A DNA stretch of 64,000 bases, taken from the NCBI RefSeq assembly GCF_019393635.1, contig NC_057861.1:377380315-377444314 (forward strand). Reading direction: 5' to 3'. Source of the DNA: Dromiciops gliroides. Its lineage: Eukaryota; Chordata; Mammalia; Microbiotheria; Microbiotheriidae. This document shows, piece by piece, positions 23,224 to 35,600 of this stretch (the first letter of the stretch is position 1; every line of letters starts with the position of its first letter). The translations under genes were made by a program, and so were the position numbers. Below the pieces are notes generated by a model. It did not search any database. It saw nothing but the letters and a program-made list of their open reading frames with translations, and had not been told where the DNA came from.

Positions 23224-24244
23224 AACTTTGTCTTCCTGACTCTAAATCCAGCATTATATTTCTATACCATACTGTCTTCCTTCAGTTGGAGGCATAGGAA
23301 AAGTAAAATAGATTATGATGTGTTTGGGAAATTGTTTAGTGCTTTCAGTAATCTAAGACAAAAACTCTTATTATTTTTGGTGTTTGTTTCCTGTCTTTCT
23401 TCCCACTAATTTCAATATTGTTAGATATTACTCCCAATTATTTGTATTCTCCACAACTGCTCAGTGCCAAGAGCTGGAACCAGACATCTTAAGAACAGCA
23501 TTATGTACAACTGATTCTACACTTTTCAGACTTATTCCTCTTTAGATCTTTTCACTGTTTTCAAAGGGTAGTTATCCTTCAGCAAATGATATTCCTTCCC
23601 TTTTCTAGATTCCAAAACACTAATCTAGACTGAATAGACAGATTGCTTTTTGCGGTTAAAAAAAATAAACTCCATTACACTTGTTTTCTTTATAAATTAT
23701 CTTCACAATTCCAAAACCCACATATTAGACTTCTTGAAAAAAGATAAGCAGTTACTACCATAAGACAAGAAGGTGTTTGCTCCATGGGATGTCAACATGG
23801 GCTAGAGCATCATTCTATTGATGGATTTAAAATACATCTTTGTAATCTTACATCTGTCATTCCTTTACAAAGTCTAGGAAATGTCTTATTGTGTCTTATT
23901 CTGAGATTTTCTGCCAGTTCCCCTTACCATCCAGATATTTAGTACCAAATCCATATTTATCAGCCTTTCCATCTCAGTAAGCTTTTAATAAACACATATA
24001 ATGTACAATGTAGGATGCTGGGATATAAGTATGAATGATAAAACAATGACTATTGGCATAGTTTCCATTCAACTGAAGGGATACAACAAGTTCATAGGGC
24101 TGTTATCTACCAGAGCAGTAAGGATAGAACATTTCCCTCCCTGAGGAGTAATGTATCTTTCATCTTACTGTGCCTGCTACCTCTCTTTTCCACACTTCCA
24201 TCCAGCAGTCTAGGTCTCTTCTTGCTAGAACATTTTTAAGTCCC
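23224..24244. other. No gene recognised
   Basis: Unassigned DNA. 23970-24070 resembles the old repeat noted at 14520-14650. Confidence 0.45.
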
Positions 24245-24567
24245 TAATGAAAATTTGTATGAATTGATACAGACCAAAGTATATAGAACCAGGAGAATCA
24301 TTTATATAATAAAAACATTACAAAAGCAAACATTTATAAATGACTCAAGAATACTCATCATTGTAATTAGCCTCCCCCATTCCAAATGACTGATGTTGAA
24401 GGTTCCTAAAGAGGTCATTGACTCAGGATGGAAATGAAGAAATTTTTTTGGACGTGATCATTTAAAACAACTATTTTTGCAAGGCTATTTGTATTTCTTA
24501 TAATCATTTTTATTTTCCTCCCCACCCCCCAAATAGATTGAAAGATAGAAAGGAGTGAAACATCTTT
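24245..24567 (+). mobile_element. LINE 3' UTR fragment, plus strand
   Basis: Text such as 'agaaccaggagaatcattta', 'gtcattgactcaggatgg' and 'tttttggacgtgatcat' parallels an L1/HAL1-type 3' UTR. Old and truncated. Confidence 0.5.
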
Positions 24568-25610
24568 TTTTTTCTTAGTAATATTTTAATTTATTTACCA
24601 GTTACATGTAAAGATCTGTTTCAACATTCATGTTTGTCAGATTTTCAGTTCCAAATTTTTCTACCTCCTCCCTTACCTCCCCCTTCTGAAGATGGCAAGC
24701 AATCAGATCTATCTCTATCTCTATCTCTATCTCTATCTCTATCTCTATCTCTATCTCTATCTCTATCTCTATCTCTATCTCTATCCCTATCCATATCCAT
24801 ATCCATATCCATATCCATATCCATCAATGCAATCATAATATACATATATACATATTTCCATATTACTCATGTTGCAAAAGTAGAATCAGGACAAAAGTAA
24901 AACAAAAGAAAAAGAACATAACAAGTAAAGTGAAAATAGTATACTTTTATCTACATTCAGACTATATAGTTCTTTTTTCTGGATGTAAAGAACACTTTCC
25001 ATCATAAGTATTTTGGAATTGCCATAGATCATTGTATCACTGACAAGAAATTATTCTTTCACAGTTGATCATCACACAATGTTTCTGTTACTGTGTACAA
25101 TGTTCTCCTGGTTCTCCTCACTTCAATCACCATGAGTTCATGTGTCTTTCCAGTTTTCTTTTTTTTCTGAAATCTGCCTGCTCATCATTTCTTATATCAC
25201 AATATTATCCCATCACATTCATATACCACAACTTGTTCATCCATTTCCCCAATTGATAGGTATCTCAATTTCCAGTTCTTTGCCACCACAAAGAGAGATA
25301 CTCTAAATATTTTCAAACATGTGTGTCCTTTCCCATTTTTATGATATCTTTTGGATTGCTGGGTAGTATTTCTGGGTCAAAGGGTATACACAGTTTCATA
25401 GGTCTTTGGGAATCACATTGCTCTCCAGAATGGTTGGATTAGCTCACAACTCCAACAACAATGTATTAGTGTTCTAATTTATCCACATCTCCAATATTTA
25501 TCATTTTCCTTTTTTTGTCATATTAGCCAATCTGATAGGTGTGAGGTAATACCTCAGAGTTGTTTTATTTAGCATTTTTCTCATCAATGGTGATTTAGAG
25601 CTCTAAAAAT
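24568..25610 (-). mobile_element. L1 3' end, minus strand
   Basis: Reversed 3' UTR from 'ttaccagttacatgtaaaga' at left, through a hexanucleotide expansion, to the decayed ORF2 C-terminus ('cccaattgatagg', 'ccaatctgataggtgtgagg'). Frames are broken throughout. Confidence 0.85.
24706..24832. repeat. (CTATCT)n/(CCATAT)n microsatellite
   Basis: About 14 CTATCT units followed by CCATAT units. It gives Ser-Leu and Asp-Arg dipeptide frames on the two strands, which are artefacts. Located in the pyrimidine-rich part of the L1 3' UTR. Confidence 0.95.
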
Positions 25611-26639
25611 ATCTATTCTTGATAATTGAAAAGTAAAACTCTCCATTCTATTTCTATCATATAATCTATTTAAAGGCCAGTTACAGTCTAACCCATAAAT
25701 GACTAACAATTCAATGTATGAAATCCCTCTCTCCCAAATAAAAGACCTATTCCTCTTGATACAGGTCATTCAACTAATGGATATCTCTAATTTTTTGGCA
25801 ATGTTTTTTTTTTCTTTTATCAAACCTAAATCTGTCTCTGAACTTTCACTCTATCACTCTTCTTCCTTCAGACAGAGCCAAGCAGGAAAAAATAATTACT
25901 CCTTGAAGTGAGACTTTCAAATACTTAAATATTGCTATCATCTTATCTCTTTCATTTTCTAACCGGGTGACAAGATATAAGTTAGAAGTATGTATTAGTG
26001 AAAGCCACATTGGACTTAGAAACAAAAGACCTACTTCTGTCATTTTATATCTGTCTGAACTTTTGCAACTCACTAAAAAACATTTTTTTTAAATAAGCAT
26101 GTTAGATAAGTCCTCCATTAATTTTCTGAGTTTACAGGGTACAATAATATAGGGAACATAAACATACCCACTGGCATTTTACCTTCATTAGAGAATAACA
26201 ATTCATGGATAGGTAAAAGAGGTAGCTTATGATTAATTCACAATGGCTATAGCTGTCATAATATGAATTATATGGCTCAGGCTCTTGGGAGTAGGGACTT
26301 TTTTCTGACACCTCATTTCCTGGGTGATTTCCTAATAAAAGGAGAAGACAGATCTTCTTAACTTTCTTTTCACCTTAGTCACCATTCCTTTGGAAAAAAA
26401 AGTAAATAGATAAATGTATGTGAATAGATGATAAGTGTCCTCTCTGGAAGATTTTTTAAATTGGCCTACTTAAGAAGTTTGTGGCTACCATTACCTTTCT
26501 TTTTTCCTTTCTTCAGAAACATGACAAGTTAATTTTCCTTGGCCCTAAGAGACAGAATATAAGGTAGTAACATTGTATCAAGATTTTCTAGAGAGAAGCA
26601 ACTGGAACATATATACCAATGTTTGTAGCCTTCCACTAG
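25611..26639. other. No gene recognised
   Basis: AT-rich unassigned sequence. Confidence 0.5.
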
Positions 26640-27500
26640 AGAAGCTGGGAGTGGGGGGTCAGATAACTGGTGAAAAAGTGATTAAAGGATACTCTTTTCT
26701 GAGACTGGGTGCTGCTAGTCCTGATTGGTGACTCAATTACTCATAAACAGTTTTGTATATCAGTTCCAAGGCAGAGAGGAGGGCTTCTAGTGGGTCACAA
26801 GGGAGGAGGTAGAGTGATCATAGTTAAAAGGCCAAAGGTGGGCTAGGCTTTGTGGCTATAGTGGATGAGTCGCCCTTCCTAGAGAAAGATCAGGGTACAA
26901 ACCAGGAAAGCAATGACACACCTCTCCCTCAATGACACCAACTTGAAAACAAGAAAAATTTGCAAATCCCCAGGACTAGCTCTGAAAACAGGAGGACAAA
27001 ACACCTGAGTTTTAGAGAGTACCTCATCGTACCCAAGATGAACACAGACCAACTTTAACATAAAGTTCATAGTCAAGAAATACACAAGAAATATGAGCAA
27101 CCCCCCCCAAAAAAAAAAAAACACCTTGATGACAAAATTCTACAATGGTGTCAAAGAAGACCAAGACATAAACTCAGAATATAACAATATGGAAACAGGT
27201 ATAAGCAAATGCTCAAAAGAATGTACTAATTGAACCAAAGCAAAGTAAAATATCCTAGAAGCCTTAAAGAAAAAAAAAAAGAACAGTAGAGGAAGAATGG
27301 GGGGGAGAATGAGAGGGATTCAAGAAAATTATGAAAAAAGAAATGACAAATGGAGGGGTTTTAGGAGAAAAAAAGCATGATAAGATCCATATGAACTGAT
27401 ATTAAGTGAAATAAGAACAGGAGATCATTGCATGCAGTAACAGCATTGTTGTAATGATGATCAATTTTTAAAGATTTGATGCTCTGATTAACAAGATAAT
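26640..27500 (+). mobile_element. L1/HAL1 5' UTR, ORF1 start and 3' UTR, internally deleted
   Basis: 5'-UTR-like text (cagttccaaggcagagagga), then the ORF1 start around 27090-27260 (gagcaacc..., ttctacaatggtgtcaaaga, gaccaagacataaactcaga), then at ~27385 a jump to 3' UTR text (gatattaagtgaaataagaa). ORF2 is missing entirely. Confidence 0.7.
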
Positions 27501-28538
27501 TCAAAAGAACTCATTATCAAAACATTTCTTTTTCTCTCTTCCCTACATATCCATTTCCTACCACTAGAGAAAAAGGAAATCCTTTAATAAATAGTCTTAT
27601 TGATATATTTCATTAAAATTCAACATGGCCATCTTTTATTCCATGTGGCTTTAGTGAAATTTTCTACTATTATAATGATTTTATTTGTAATCTTAGCCCT
27701 AAGATCATGAACAAAAGAGTGAAGGTTTGATGCATACATGACAGTTTTGGAATGACCTGTCAAAAAATACAATATTAGAGATAGGTGTGATGACTTGTGG
27801 CCAGACAAGTGTCCTCCTCTACTAATCCACTAGGTTGAAAAAGCATCATGTAAAACTGTCAATACATGATGTATGATAAAGTAACTGCATTGTTTAAAAA
27901 AATACATTTAAAATTTATTATTCCAAGCTTATAAAACTAAATAAAAAGGAAATTATTTTAAGAGTTTGAATTTTATATCGTTCTGAATTCATTAAAACTT
28001 TGGAGGCCTCTTAATTTAGGGCTTCCCCTTTTTGCTAGTAAGTGTATAGCATGCATCATTATTAATCCATTATAATCAAAACTATTCATTGTATTGATCA
28101 GAATTCTTAAGTGATTCAAAGTTCTATAAACTAATTTTTTGGTTCTTCTCACTTTACTCTTTACCAATACATAAATGTATAGGATATGTGTGTTGCCTCT
28201 CTAAGTTCTATGAACATCAACATTGGTTTTCTAAATGCAGGTCATGAGGAAATATAAATAGATATCTCTGGAGTCTTGCCCAATCCTCTCTGAAAAACAC
28301 CTTGATTACTCCCTTGAGGAAAGGATGGAAGGATGGTACTGGGGACACTATGATAGACATTGTCTTCTTCTCTAAGGGTACCTGACTAGAATCATAGCTA
28401 CTTGCTCCCTTAAATGTTACTTATTTAGAGTAATTGTTTTTTGTGGCTTAGGGCCCTTTCCTCATAGCCATAGCTTAAAGGGAAAATAATGCCCAGGCTC
28501 AAGCTCTAGACAAAGTCTAGTTACCAAAAAAAAAAATT

Positions 28539-28540
<2 letters not shown>
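27501..28540. other. No gene recognised
   Basis: AT-rich unassigned sequence; no convincing coding frame. Confidence 0.5.

Positions 28541-28632
<92 letters not shown>
28541..28632. repeat. (AT)n(GT)n microsatellite
   Basis: About 54 bp of AT dinucleotides followed by about 38 bp of GT dinucleotides. Confidence 0.95.
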
Positions 28633-28634
<2 letters not shown>

Positions 28635-28639
28635 TTTGT

Positions 28640-28926
28640 GCCTTATTTTCAAAGAGGGCAATGACATTGGGAGGTGATGCCATGACTTACAGTGAATTGT
28701 ATTAAGCTATGCAAATTCAACAGCCTCACTCTCTCCTCCAGAGCCATCTGGGTCCTATGGCAAGGTATACATAAATATGAATGGAGATAGCCCCAGATGG
28801 TTGAAGCAATTGGAGGTGAGTGACTTGCCAGGGTCACATAGCTAGATTAAGGATCTGAGGTGAAATTTGAACTCAGGTCCTCCTGACTCCTGAGCCAATG
28901 CTTTTGCCCTGCACCACTACTTGCCC
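28640..28926 (-). repeat. RTE-tailed CORE-SINE, minus strand
   Basis: At left is the reversed tail 'ttattttcaaagagggcaat', related to the 3' end of RTE LINEs. Then come 'ctctcctccagagccatctg', the reversed core and the head ending ttgcccc. Same family as 46296-46575. Confidence 0.8.
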
Positions 28927-29454
28927 CATCTCTAAAGTTATACCTTAAACAGATAAACAAATATTCAAGTCATCAGAATAATCTTTGGCTCTATCAATGA
29001 AGATAGTCTTCCAGAATTGAATCCTCCTTTTATAAGTCTTCCCAAGTTTCTCAGAAGTTGTTCCAGTTCTAATTATATTAAGGCTTGTTAATGGAATGGG
29101 ATATTATTTTGCACCTACCTCTTTTTACCTAGCTGAATATGTTTCTACCAAATTCCTTTATTAAAGGAAATGTATTTTTATACCCCTCAAGCAAATTCCT
29201 CTCTTCAGCCTCACATGGTTCTGTATAGTGTTTTTAACTCTTCTAAGGAATGAGTGAACATACTTGTTCTTTCCTTATTTTTCATTTTATGTTTCTATCC
29301 AAAAGGACTGCCCTGGGTGATTCAAGCTAAAGTGAAACAGAAAGGTAACCATTCTTCCTAGTGTCATGACATTCTCTAGGTAGAAAGTTATTTAATAGGT
29401 CTTTTACATTAAAGGATGTGTGATAAGTACAATTTATGTAATCAAAAAAACCCC
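28927..29454. other. No gene recognised
   Basis: Unassigned sequence between SINEs. Confidence 0.5.
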
Positions 29455-29609
29455 ATGGCAGCTAGGTGGCACAGTGGATAGAGCACTGGCTCTGGAGTCA
29501 GGAGGACCTGAGTTTTATCTGGCCTCAGACATTTGATACTTACTAGCTGTGTGACTCTGGGCAAGTCATTTAACCCCAATTGCCTCACCCCCCCCCAAAA
29601 AAAAAATGA
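29455..29609 (+). repeat. A-tailed CORE-SINE
   Basis: Complete head and core, with C9A9-type tail junction (caccccccccc followed by A-run). Confidence 0.95.
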
Positions 29610-29759
29610 GTCACTGCATCTGCTTACATAAAAAAAAAAGGGACAAGATCAGGCTTTGAGGTACCCTGAACAGAGATCATCTCCTTACTGTAAACTGTCG
29701 GGCCTCTTCTATATGAAATCTATCCACCCTTGCCCTCCCTGCCTCAGCCTCATCTTTTA

Positions 29760-29925
29760 GGGGGCAGCTAGGTGGCACAGTGGATAGAGCACCGGCCCTG
29801 GAGTCAGGAGTACCTGAGTTCAAATCCGGCCTCAGACACTTAACACTTACTAGCTGTGTGACCCTCGGCAAGTCACTTAACCCCAATTGCCTCACTAAAA
29901 ACAAACAAACACACAAACAAAAAAC
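29760..29925 (+). repeat. A-tailed CORE-SINE
   Basis: Close to the apparent consensus (ggggcagctaggtggcacag ... ttgcctcactaaaaa), with an AAAC-rich tail. Confidence 0.95.
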
Positions 29926-31644
29926 CCACTGCAACAAATTCATACTGAATTTCAAGCAGATATTTTTAAATGTGAATCTTTTTATATTTAGAATTTTATT
30001 TTCCCCAATTACATGTAAAAACAGTTTAAAGTCCAGTTTAAAACTTTGTGTTTTAGACTCTCTTCCTCCCTCCCTCCCCACTTCCCCCTTAAGAATGTAA
30101 ACAATTCAATATAAGTTATACATGTTTAGTCATGCAAAACATTTCCATATTAGTCATTTTATGAAAGAAAACACTAAAAAAAAAAAAAAAACCTTAGGAA
30201 AAAGAAACCTAAAAAGGAATGCTTACATCTGGATTTAGATACCATCAGTTCTTCCTCTGGAGATGGATCACATTTTTCATAAGTCCTTAAGAGTTGTCTC
30301 AGATCATTGTATTGCTGAAAATAGCTGTTGTTCACAGCTGACCAACTTAGAATTTTGCTATTAATTTGTATATACTACATTTCACTTTGCATCAGCTCAT
30401 GTAAGCCTTTCCAGGTTTTTCTGAGAGCATCTTTATAACACAATAGTGTTCCATCATAATGTTATCCCACATTTTGTTCAGCCATTCCACAATTAATGGG
30501 TCATCTTCTCAATTTCAAATTCAACGTTTTCTTTTCTATCTCTTTTTGGATACTGACCTAGTAGTGGTATTACCACATAAAGGGTCTGCATACTTTTATT
30601 GCATTTTGGTCATAATTCCAAATTGTTCTACAAAATGTTTGAATCAGTTTACAACTCCATCAACAGTACATTAATGTCTCATTTTCCCCATATCCCCTAA
30701 AACATTTGACATTTTCCTCTGCTGTCCTATTATCTAATTCAATAAGTACAAAGCAGTACCTCAGAATTGTTTTGACTTGCAACTTTCTAATCAATAGTGA
30801 GTTAGAGCATTTTTTTCCCCTATGGCTATACATAGCATTGATTACTTCATTTGAAAACTCTTCACATCTTTTGATGTTTTATCAGTTGGGGAATGGACTT
30901 GTATTTTTTAAAAATTGATTCAGTTTTCTATGTGTTTGAGAAATGAGGCCCTTGTCAAACAAACTTGCTTCAAAAATTTTTCATAATAACCCTTGCTAAC
31001 CATATTTCATGCCTCCCATTCTCTCCCCATGACATTTACTCTATTCTCTAGCTTCTTTCACCCTGTCTTTCCTCCAAATTGTTTTCCTTCTTACTGCCAC
31101 TCCCCCAATCTGACCTCCCTTCTATCACACACTCCTCTTGTCCCCTTCCCCTCCTACTTTCCTTCAGGGTTACCATAGATTACCATAACCAATTGAGTGT
31201 GTATATTATGCCCTCTTTGAACCAGTTCTGAGGAGAGTAAGGTTCACTCACTCCCAGCACTTCCCCCATTTTCCCCTCCACTCCATAAGCTTTTGCTTGC
31301 ATTTTTTTTGTGAGATGTTTTATCCATTTCACCTCTCCCTTTTCCTTTCTCCCAATGCATTCCTCTCTCACCCCTTAATTTTATTTTTTTAAAGAAACAA
31401 TCACTTTGTATTCAATTCACACCTGTGCCCTCTGTCTAAATATACTCTACCCAGCTGCCCTAATAATGAGAAGCTTCTTATAAGTTATGAGTATCATCTT
31501 CCCATGTAGGAATGCAAACAGCTTCACCTTTTAAAATTCCTTATCATTTCTTTTTCCTGTTTATCTTTTTATGCTTCTTGAGAGTCTGGTATTTGAAAGT
31601 CAAATTTTCTATTCAGCTCAGATCTTTTTATCAGGAATGCCTGA

Positions 31645-31764
31645 TGGGGGCAGCTAGGTGGCACAGTGGAGTTCAAATCCCATCTCAGGCACTTGACACT
31701 AGCTGTATGACCCTGGGCAAGTCACTTAACCCTCATTGCCTCACCAAAATTATAAAAAAAAAAA
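31645..31764 (+). repeat. A-tailed CORE-SINE with internal deletion
   Basis: Head ggcagctaggtggcacagtg joins directly to gagttcaaatccc, lacking ~35 bp. Perfect 10-bp duplication GAATGCCTGA (31635-31644 and 31765-31774). Confidence 0.95.
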
Positions 31765-32340
31765 GAATGCCTGAAATGCCTTTCTTTCATTGAATTCCCA
31801 TTTTTTCCCCTGAAGTATTATATACTGTTTTAATGGGTAGGTGATTCTTGGTTGTAATCCCAGTTCCTTTGCTCTCTGGAATATCATATTTCAAGCACTC
31901 CTATCCTTTCATGTGGAATCTGCTGTATCTTCTGCTATTCAGACTGTGGCTCCACAATACAGCACTTGAATTGTGTCTTTCTGGCTGGTTGCAATATTTT
32001 CTCTATGATTTGGAAGCTCTGGAATTTGGCCATGATATACCTAGGACTTTTCATTTTGGGATGCCATTCATGGAGTGATCAGTGGATTCCTTCAATTTCT
32101 ATTTTACCTTCTGGTTCTGGAATATCAGGGAAGTTTTACTGGTTACTTTTTCAAAGATGATATATAGGCTCTTTTTTGTTTTTTATCATGGCTTTCAGGT
32201 AGTACAATATTTTTCAAATTATCTCTCCTGGATTCATTTCCCAAGTCATTTCTTTTTCCAGTGAGATACTTCACACTGCCTTCTATTTTTTCATTCTTTT
32301 GGTTTGCTTTATTATTTCTTGATTTCTCATAAAGGCATTA

Positions 32341-32500
32341 GTTGCTGGGACAACTAGGTGGCACAGCGGTTAGAGCACCAGGCCCTGGATTCAGGAGGAC
32401 CTGAGTTCAAATCTGGTCTCAGATATTTGGCACTTACTAGCTGTGTGACCCTGGGCAAGTCACTTAACCCCAATTGCCTCACCAATAAATAAATAAATAA
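32341..32500 (+). repeat. A-tailed CORE-SINE
   Basis: Full SINE with AAAT-rich tail, inserted in the HAL1-like LINE. 12-bp duplication ATAAAGGCATTA (32329-32340 and 32501-32512). Confidence 0.95.
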
Positions 32501-33715
32501 ATAAAGGCATTATTTTCTACTTGCTCAATCCTCATTTTTAAGAAGTTATTTTCTTCAAAGACTTTTTATACTTCCTTTTCCATTTGGCCAATTTAGCTTT
32601 TCAAGGCATTCTTTTCCACAATGGCTTTTTGTACCTCTTTTATCATTTGGCCTAGTCTGTTTTTAAGGTGTTGTTTTATTATGTATTTTTTTGTCTCCTT
32701 TACTAATCTATTTACTTTTTTTCATGATTTTCTCACATCACTCATTTCTCTTTCCATTTTTTTCCTCTACCTCTCCTACTTTGTTTTCCAAGTCCTTTTT
32801 GAACACTTCTATTGAATGAGACCAATTAATATTTTTTGGAACCTTTGGATATATGAGCTTTGATTTTGATATCTTCTTCTTATGGTATATTTTTATTTTC
32901 TTTGTCACCATAGAAACTTTCTAGGGTCAGCATTTTTTCTGTTTGTTCATTTTCCCAGACTGTTTTTTGACCTTTAACTCTTTGTTAAAGTAGTGTACTA
33001 CTTCCAGGGTAGAAGGCACATTTTCTCAAGTTTCAGAGGGTTTGTGTAGCTGTTTTCAGAGATACTTCTGGGAATGTGGAAGTGTTTAGTTCTTCCAAAA
33101 TGATATGATTTAAGGAGGGACTAGTTTTCTACTCTCTCAGCCTGTGCTCTGATCTGCAAGCAACCACAGGCCTGCTTTTCTGCTCTGGAACTATGTATAT
33201 AATCCTGCTCTACTGTGGCTGTAAGCTCTTGTGTGCTTGTGCTCCTCCCCTGCCTGAGACCACCACCCAAGACTGTGATCTGGATCTGAGTATGGGGAAA
33301 ACAACAGAGTCCTGTTCCCAGTGCCAGCAAAGAGACCCCTCTAATCTCCTTCTGATCATTCCCTGCCCCCACCTCCAACCCCACCTTACTATCTATGGAC
33401 AGCGTTCCAGAAGTACTGCTGTTGTTGCTGATTCAGAGACCCCAGAGGGCTACTCCTGGTTTGGCTGGGGCTGGGGCTGTGTTGGTAAGGCCTGTGCTGG
33501 GCTGAGCTTCACTCTCACCCTGGTAAAACAGATCCTTTCTGTACACATTCTAAGTTGCCTTCATCTGGAAAGTCATTTCACCCTGTCTTTTTGTGGCTTC
33601 TGCTACTCCAGCAATTGTCTAATAGCATTATTTAAAGGTATTTGGAAGGGGCTTGTGAAGAGCTCAAGCAAGTTTGTTCCTTTTCTTCATCATCTTGGCT
33701 CCATCCTCTCTAAAT

Positions 33716-34587
33716 GTGAATCTTAACAACATATTTAACCTTTGAAGAATTCCTTGATAATCAGAAGATTGATATCAGCGGGTTTTACCAGATAGGGTGA
33801 TGGGGAGGTATGTTCTAGAAAATTTGAAATTATTTAAGTTGGTATCCAAATAAATTAAAAACAATAACATTTTCAATTTTATGCTCATCTTAAATCTTAC
33901 TCAAATTTGCTTATCCTCAAAAACATATGTTCTTGACCCTTAATACCTTCAAGCTATTATTTTCTTTTTCATATTTTTCAATGCTAAGCATATATAAAAA
34001 GTAGTTTATGTGTGCTTCTCATTGAACTGCTCAACTTCATGTGATTTAGCTTATAAACTTATCATAATGGTAATGTAGTTCCAATTTTTAAAAAGTCAAC
34101 TTAGCAATTGTTATGATCACTTTTTCCACTATATTTTCCCTCTATAACTTTCTGTGCTACTTGATAAAATTTCTTCTATCCCCAATATCATGGTCATTTT
34201 CAAGAATGAAAGACATATGATATTAACACCATAAATCACTGGCAAATAATTCAAACAAGTTGATTTCATAGGGTTGGTGCTTGGACTCAAACCCACAGAA
34301 AAAAAAATAGACAAGTGGACAAGTAATCAGATTTTGCCTTGAATTAGAACACTTCAAGAGAAATTAAAATGTTTAGGACTCCATCCTGAGCTATTGTAAT
34401 AATCTAGCATAACAAAATAGCAGTAAAACTTAGGTACTTACTCAAGAAGTGTGTGAAGAATGATTCTAAATTAGAAAGGTGTTAGAACAAAGAGTAAGAA
34501 AAATATCATAATAAAAAGATATTATGGTGAATGGGATGTTCAAGATAAAAACCCAAAAGAGGAGTGTCTCCAAAACTTGTACAAGAA
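33716..34587. other. No gene recognised
   Basis: AT-rich unassigned sequence. Confidence 0.5.
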
Positions 34588-34727
34588 AAGCCTCAAAAAA
34601 ATACACAACTTGGGAATATATATGTATGTTCGCATGAATGTGTATGTCTATGTCTATGAATATTTGTATATGTTCATTGCTATATATTTTTATGTGTGTG
34701 CCCAAGTTGTGTATTTCTTTGAGGCTT
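34588..34727. repeat. Inverted repeat, 27-bp arms
   Basis: The arm aagcctcaaaaaaatacaca... (34588-34614) is the reverse complement of 34701-34727 with one mismatch. The 86-bp loop is a TATG-rich microsatellite. It could form a hairpin. The right arm is continuous with the long GT/AT microsatellite that follows. Confidence 0.85.
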
Positions 34728-34734
34728 TGTGTGT

Positions 34735-34876
<142 letters not shown>

Positions 34877-35129
34877 ATTAATATAGGTGGTAAAGTAAAC
34901 CAATAAGTTAAATGTGAGTGATAAAAGAAAAAAATGGAAAACAAAAGACATAAAAGAAAGAATGACAAAGGAAGTTACATAAGATTTATGAAAACTTGAC
35001 TTAAAAGAACATAGAGGAATTTGGAGATAACAAATCAATGAGATAAAAGAAATACTAATAGAAAATTGATAGATTATAAAAAGAGAAGAAATTATAAGGC
35101 AGTAAATCATCTCATAGCAAATACAATCA

Positions 35130-35380
35130 ATTTGCAGTAAATAATTTTGAAAAAAAGTTGTGAATCAGTGGACTACCTGGAAGTCATGACCATAAATATG
35201 GAAATTTATTTTGCGTGGCTAAATGTGTTTTCATTTTTTGTTTTTTGTTTTGTTTTTTTTTTGTTTTTAACATAGGTGTTGTTTTTTCTTTCCTTATCAG
35301 TTGGGAATGGGGGACAGGGAAGGAGAAAAGGATTTCTAAATATTTAAAAATTAAATAAAATCATTGTTTTCATCAAAAGT
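35130..35380 (+). mobile_element. LINE 3' UTR fragment, plus strand
   Basis: 'ctacctggaagtcatgacc', a T/G-rich stretch, a G-rich block (gggaatgggggacagggaag) and a terminal aattaaataaaat resemble an L1/HAL1 3' end. Confidence 0.5.
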
Positions 35381-35419
35381 ATTTTGATGTATTTGTATGA
35401 TATAAAAACATATTACCAT

Positions 35420-35600
35420 AAGATATTGAAATAGAAGTGACATTACCTCATCTCATCCAAATTCCTCTTTTTACAAATAAGAAAACTAGGTTCTGTACAG
35501 GACAAGTAATGGTCACAAGGCCAGTAAGTGACAGGTCCAAGAATTGAATGTAAATCCTCTCAATCAAAATGCAGAACTCCTTCCACCCAGCTATGTTATC
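35420..35600 (+). repeat. Old MIR-like SINE
   Basis: 'tttttacaaataagaaaact...acaagtaatggtcacaaggc' is a worn MIR-type core. Ends unclear. Confidence 0.45.

Larger units (their letters stand above)
29960..33715 (-). mobile_element. HAL1-like LINE, minus strand, ORF2 core missing
   Basis: Runs from an L1-type 5' end near 33700 (minus strand ggatggagccaagatgatga) through decayed ORF1 (~32050-32900) and a GA-rich spacer (~31150-31380), then jumps near 30980 to the ORF2 C-terminus and a 3' UTR ending near 29965. About 3 kb present in the full-length L1 (endonuclease and reverse transcriptase) is absent. Two plus-strand SINEs are nested in it. The 177-codon plus-strand frame at 33193-33726 is antisense to the 5' UTR and not credible as a gene. 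Confidence 0.8.

Noticed and set aside
24634..24900. Ser-Leu and Asp-Arg repeat frames
   Set aside because: Both strands of a (CTATCT)n microsatellite within an L1 3' UTR.
33193..33726. 177-codon plus-strand frame
   Set aside because: Antisense to the 5' UTR of the HAL1-like LINE at 29960-33715; GC-richer non-coding DNA opens frames by chance.
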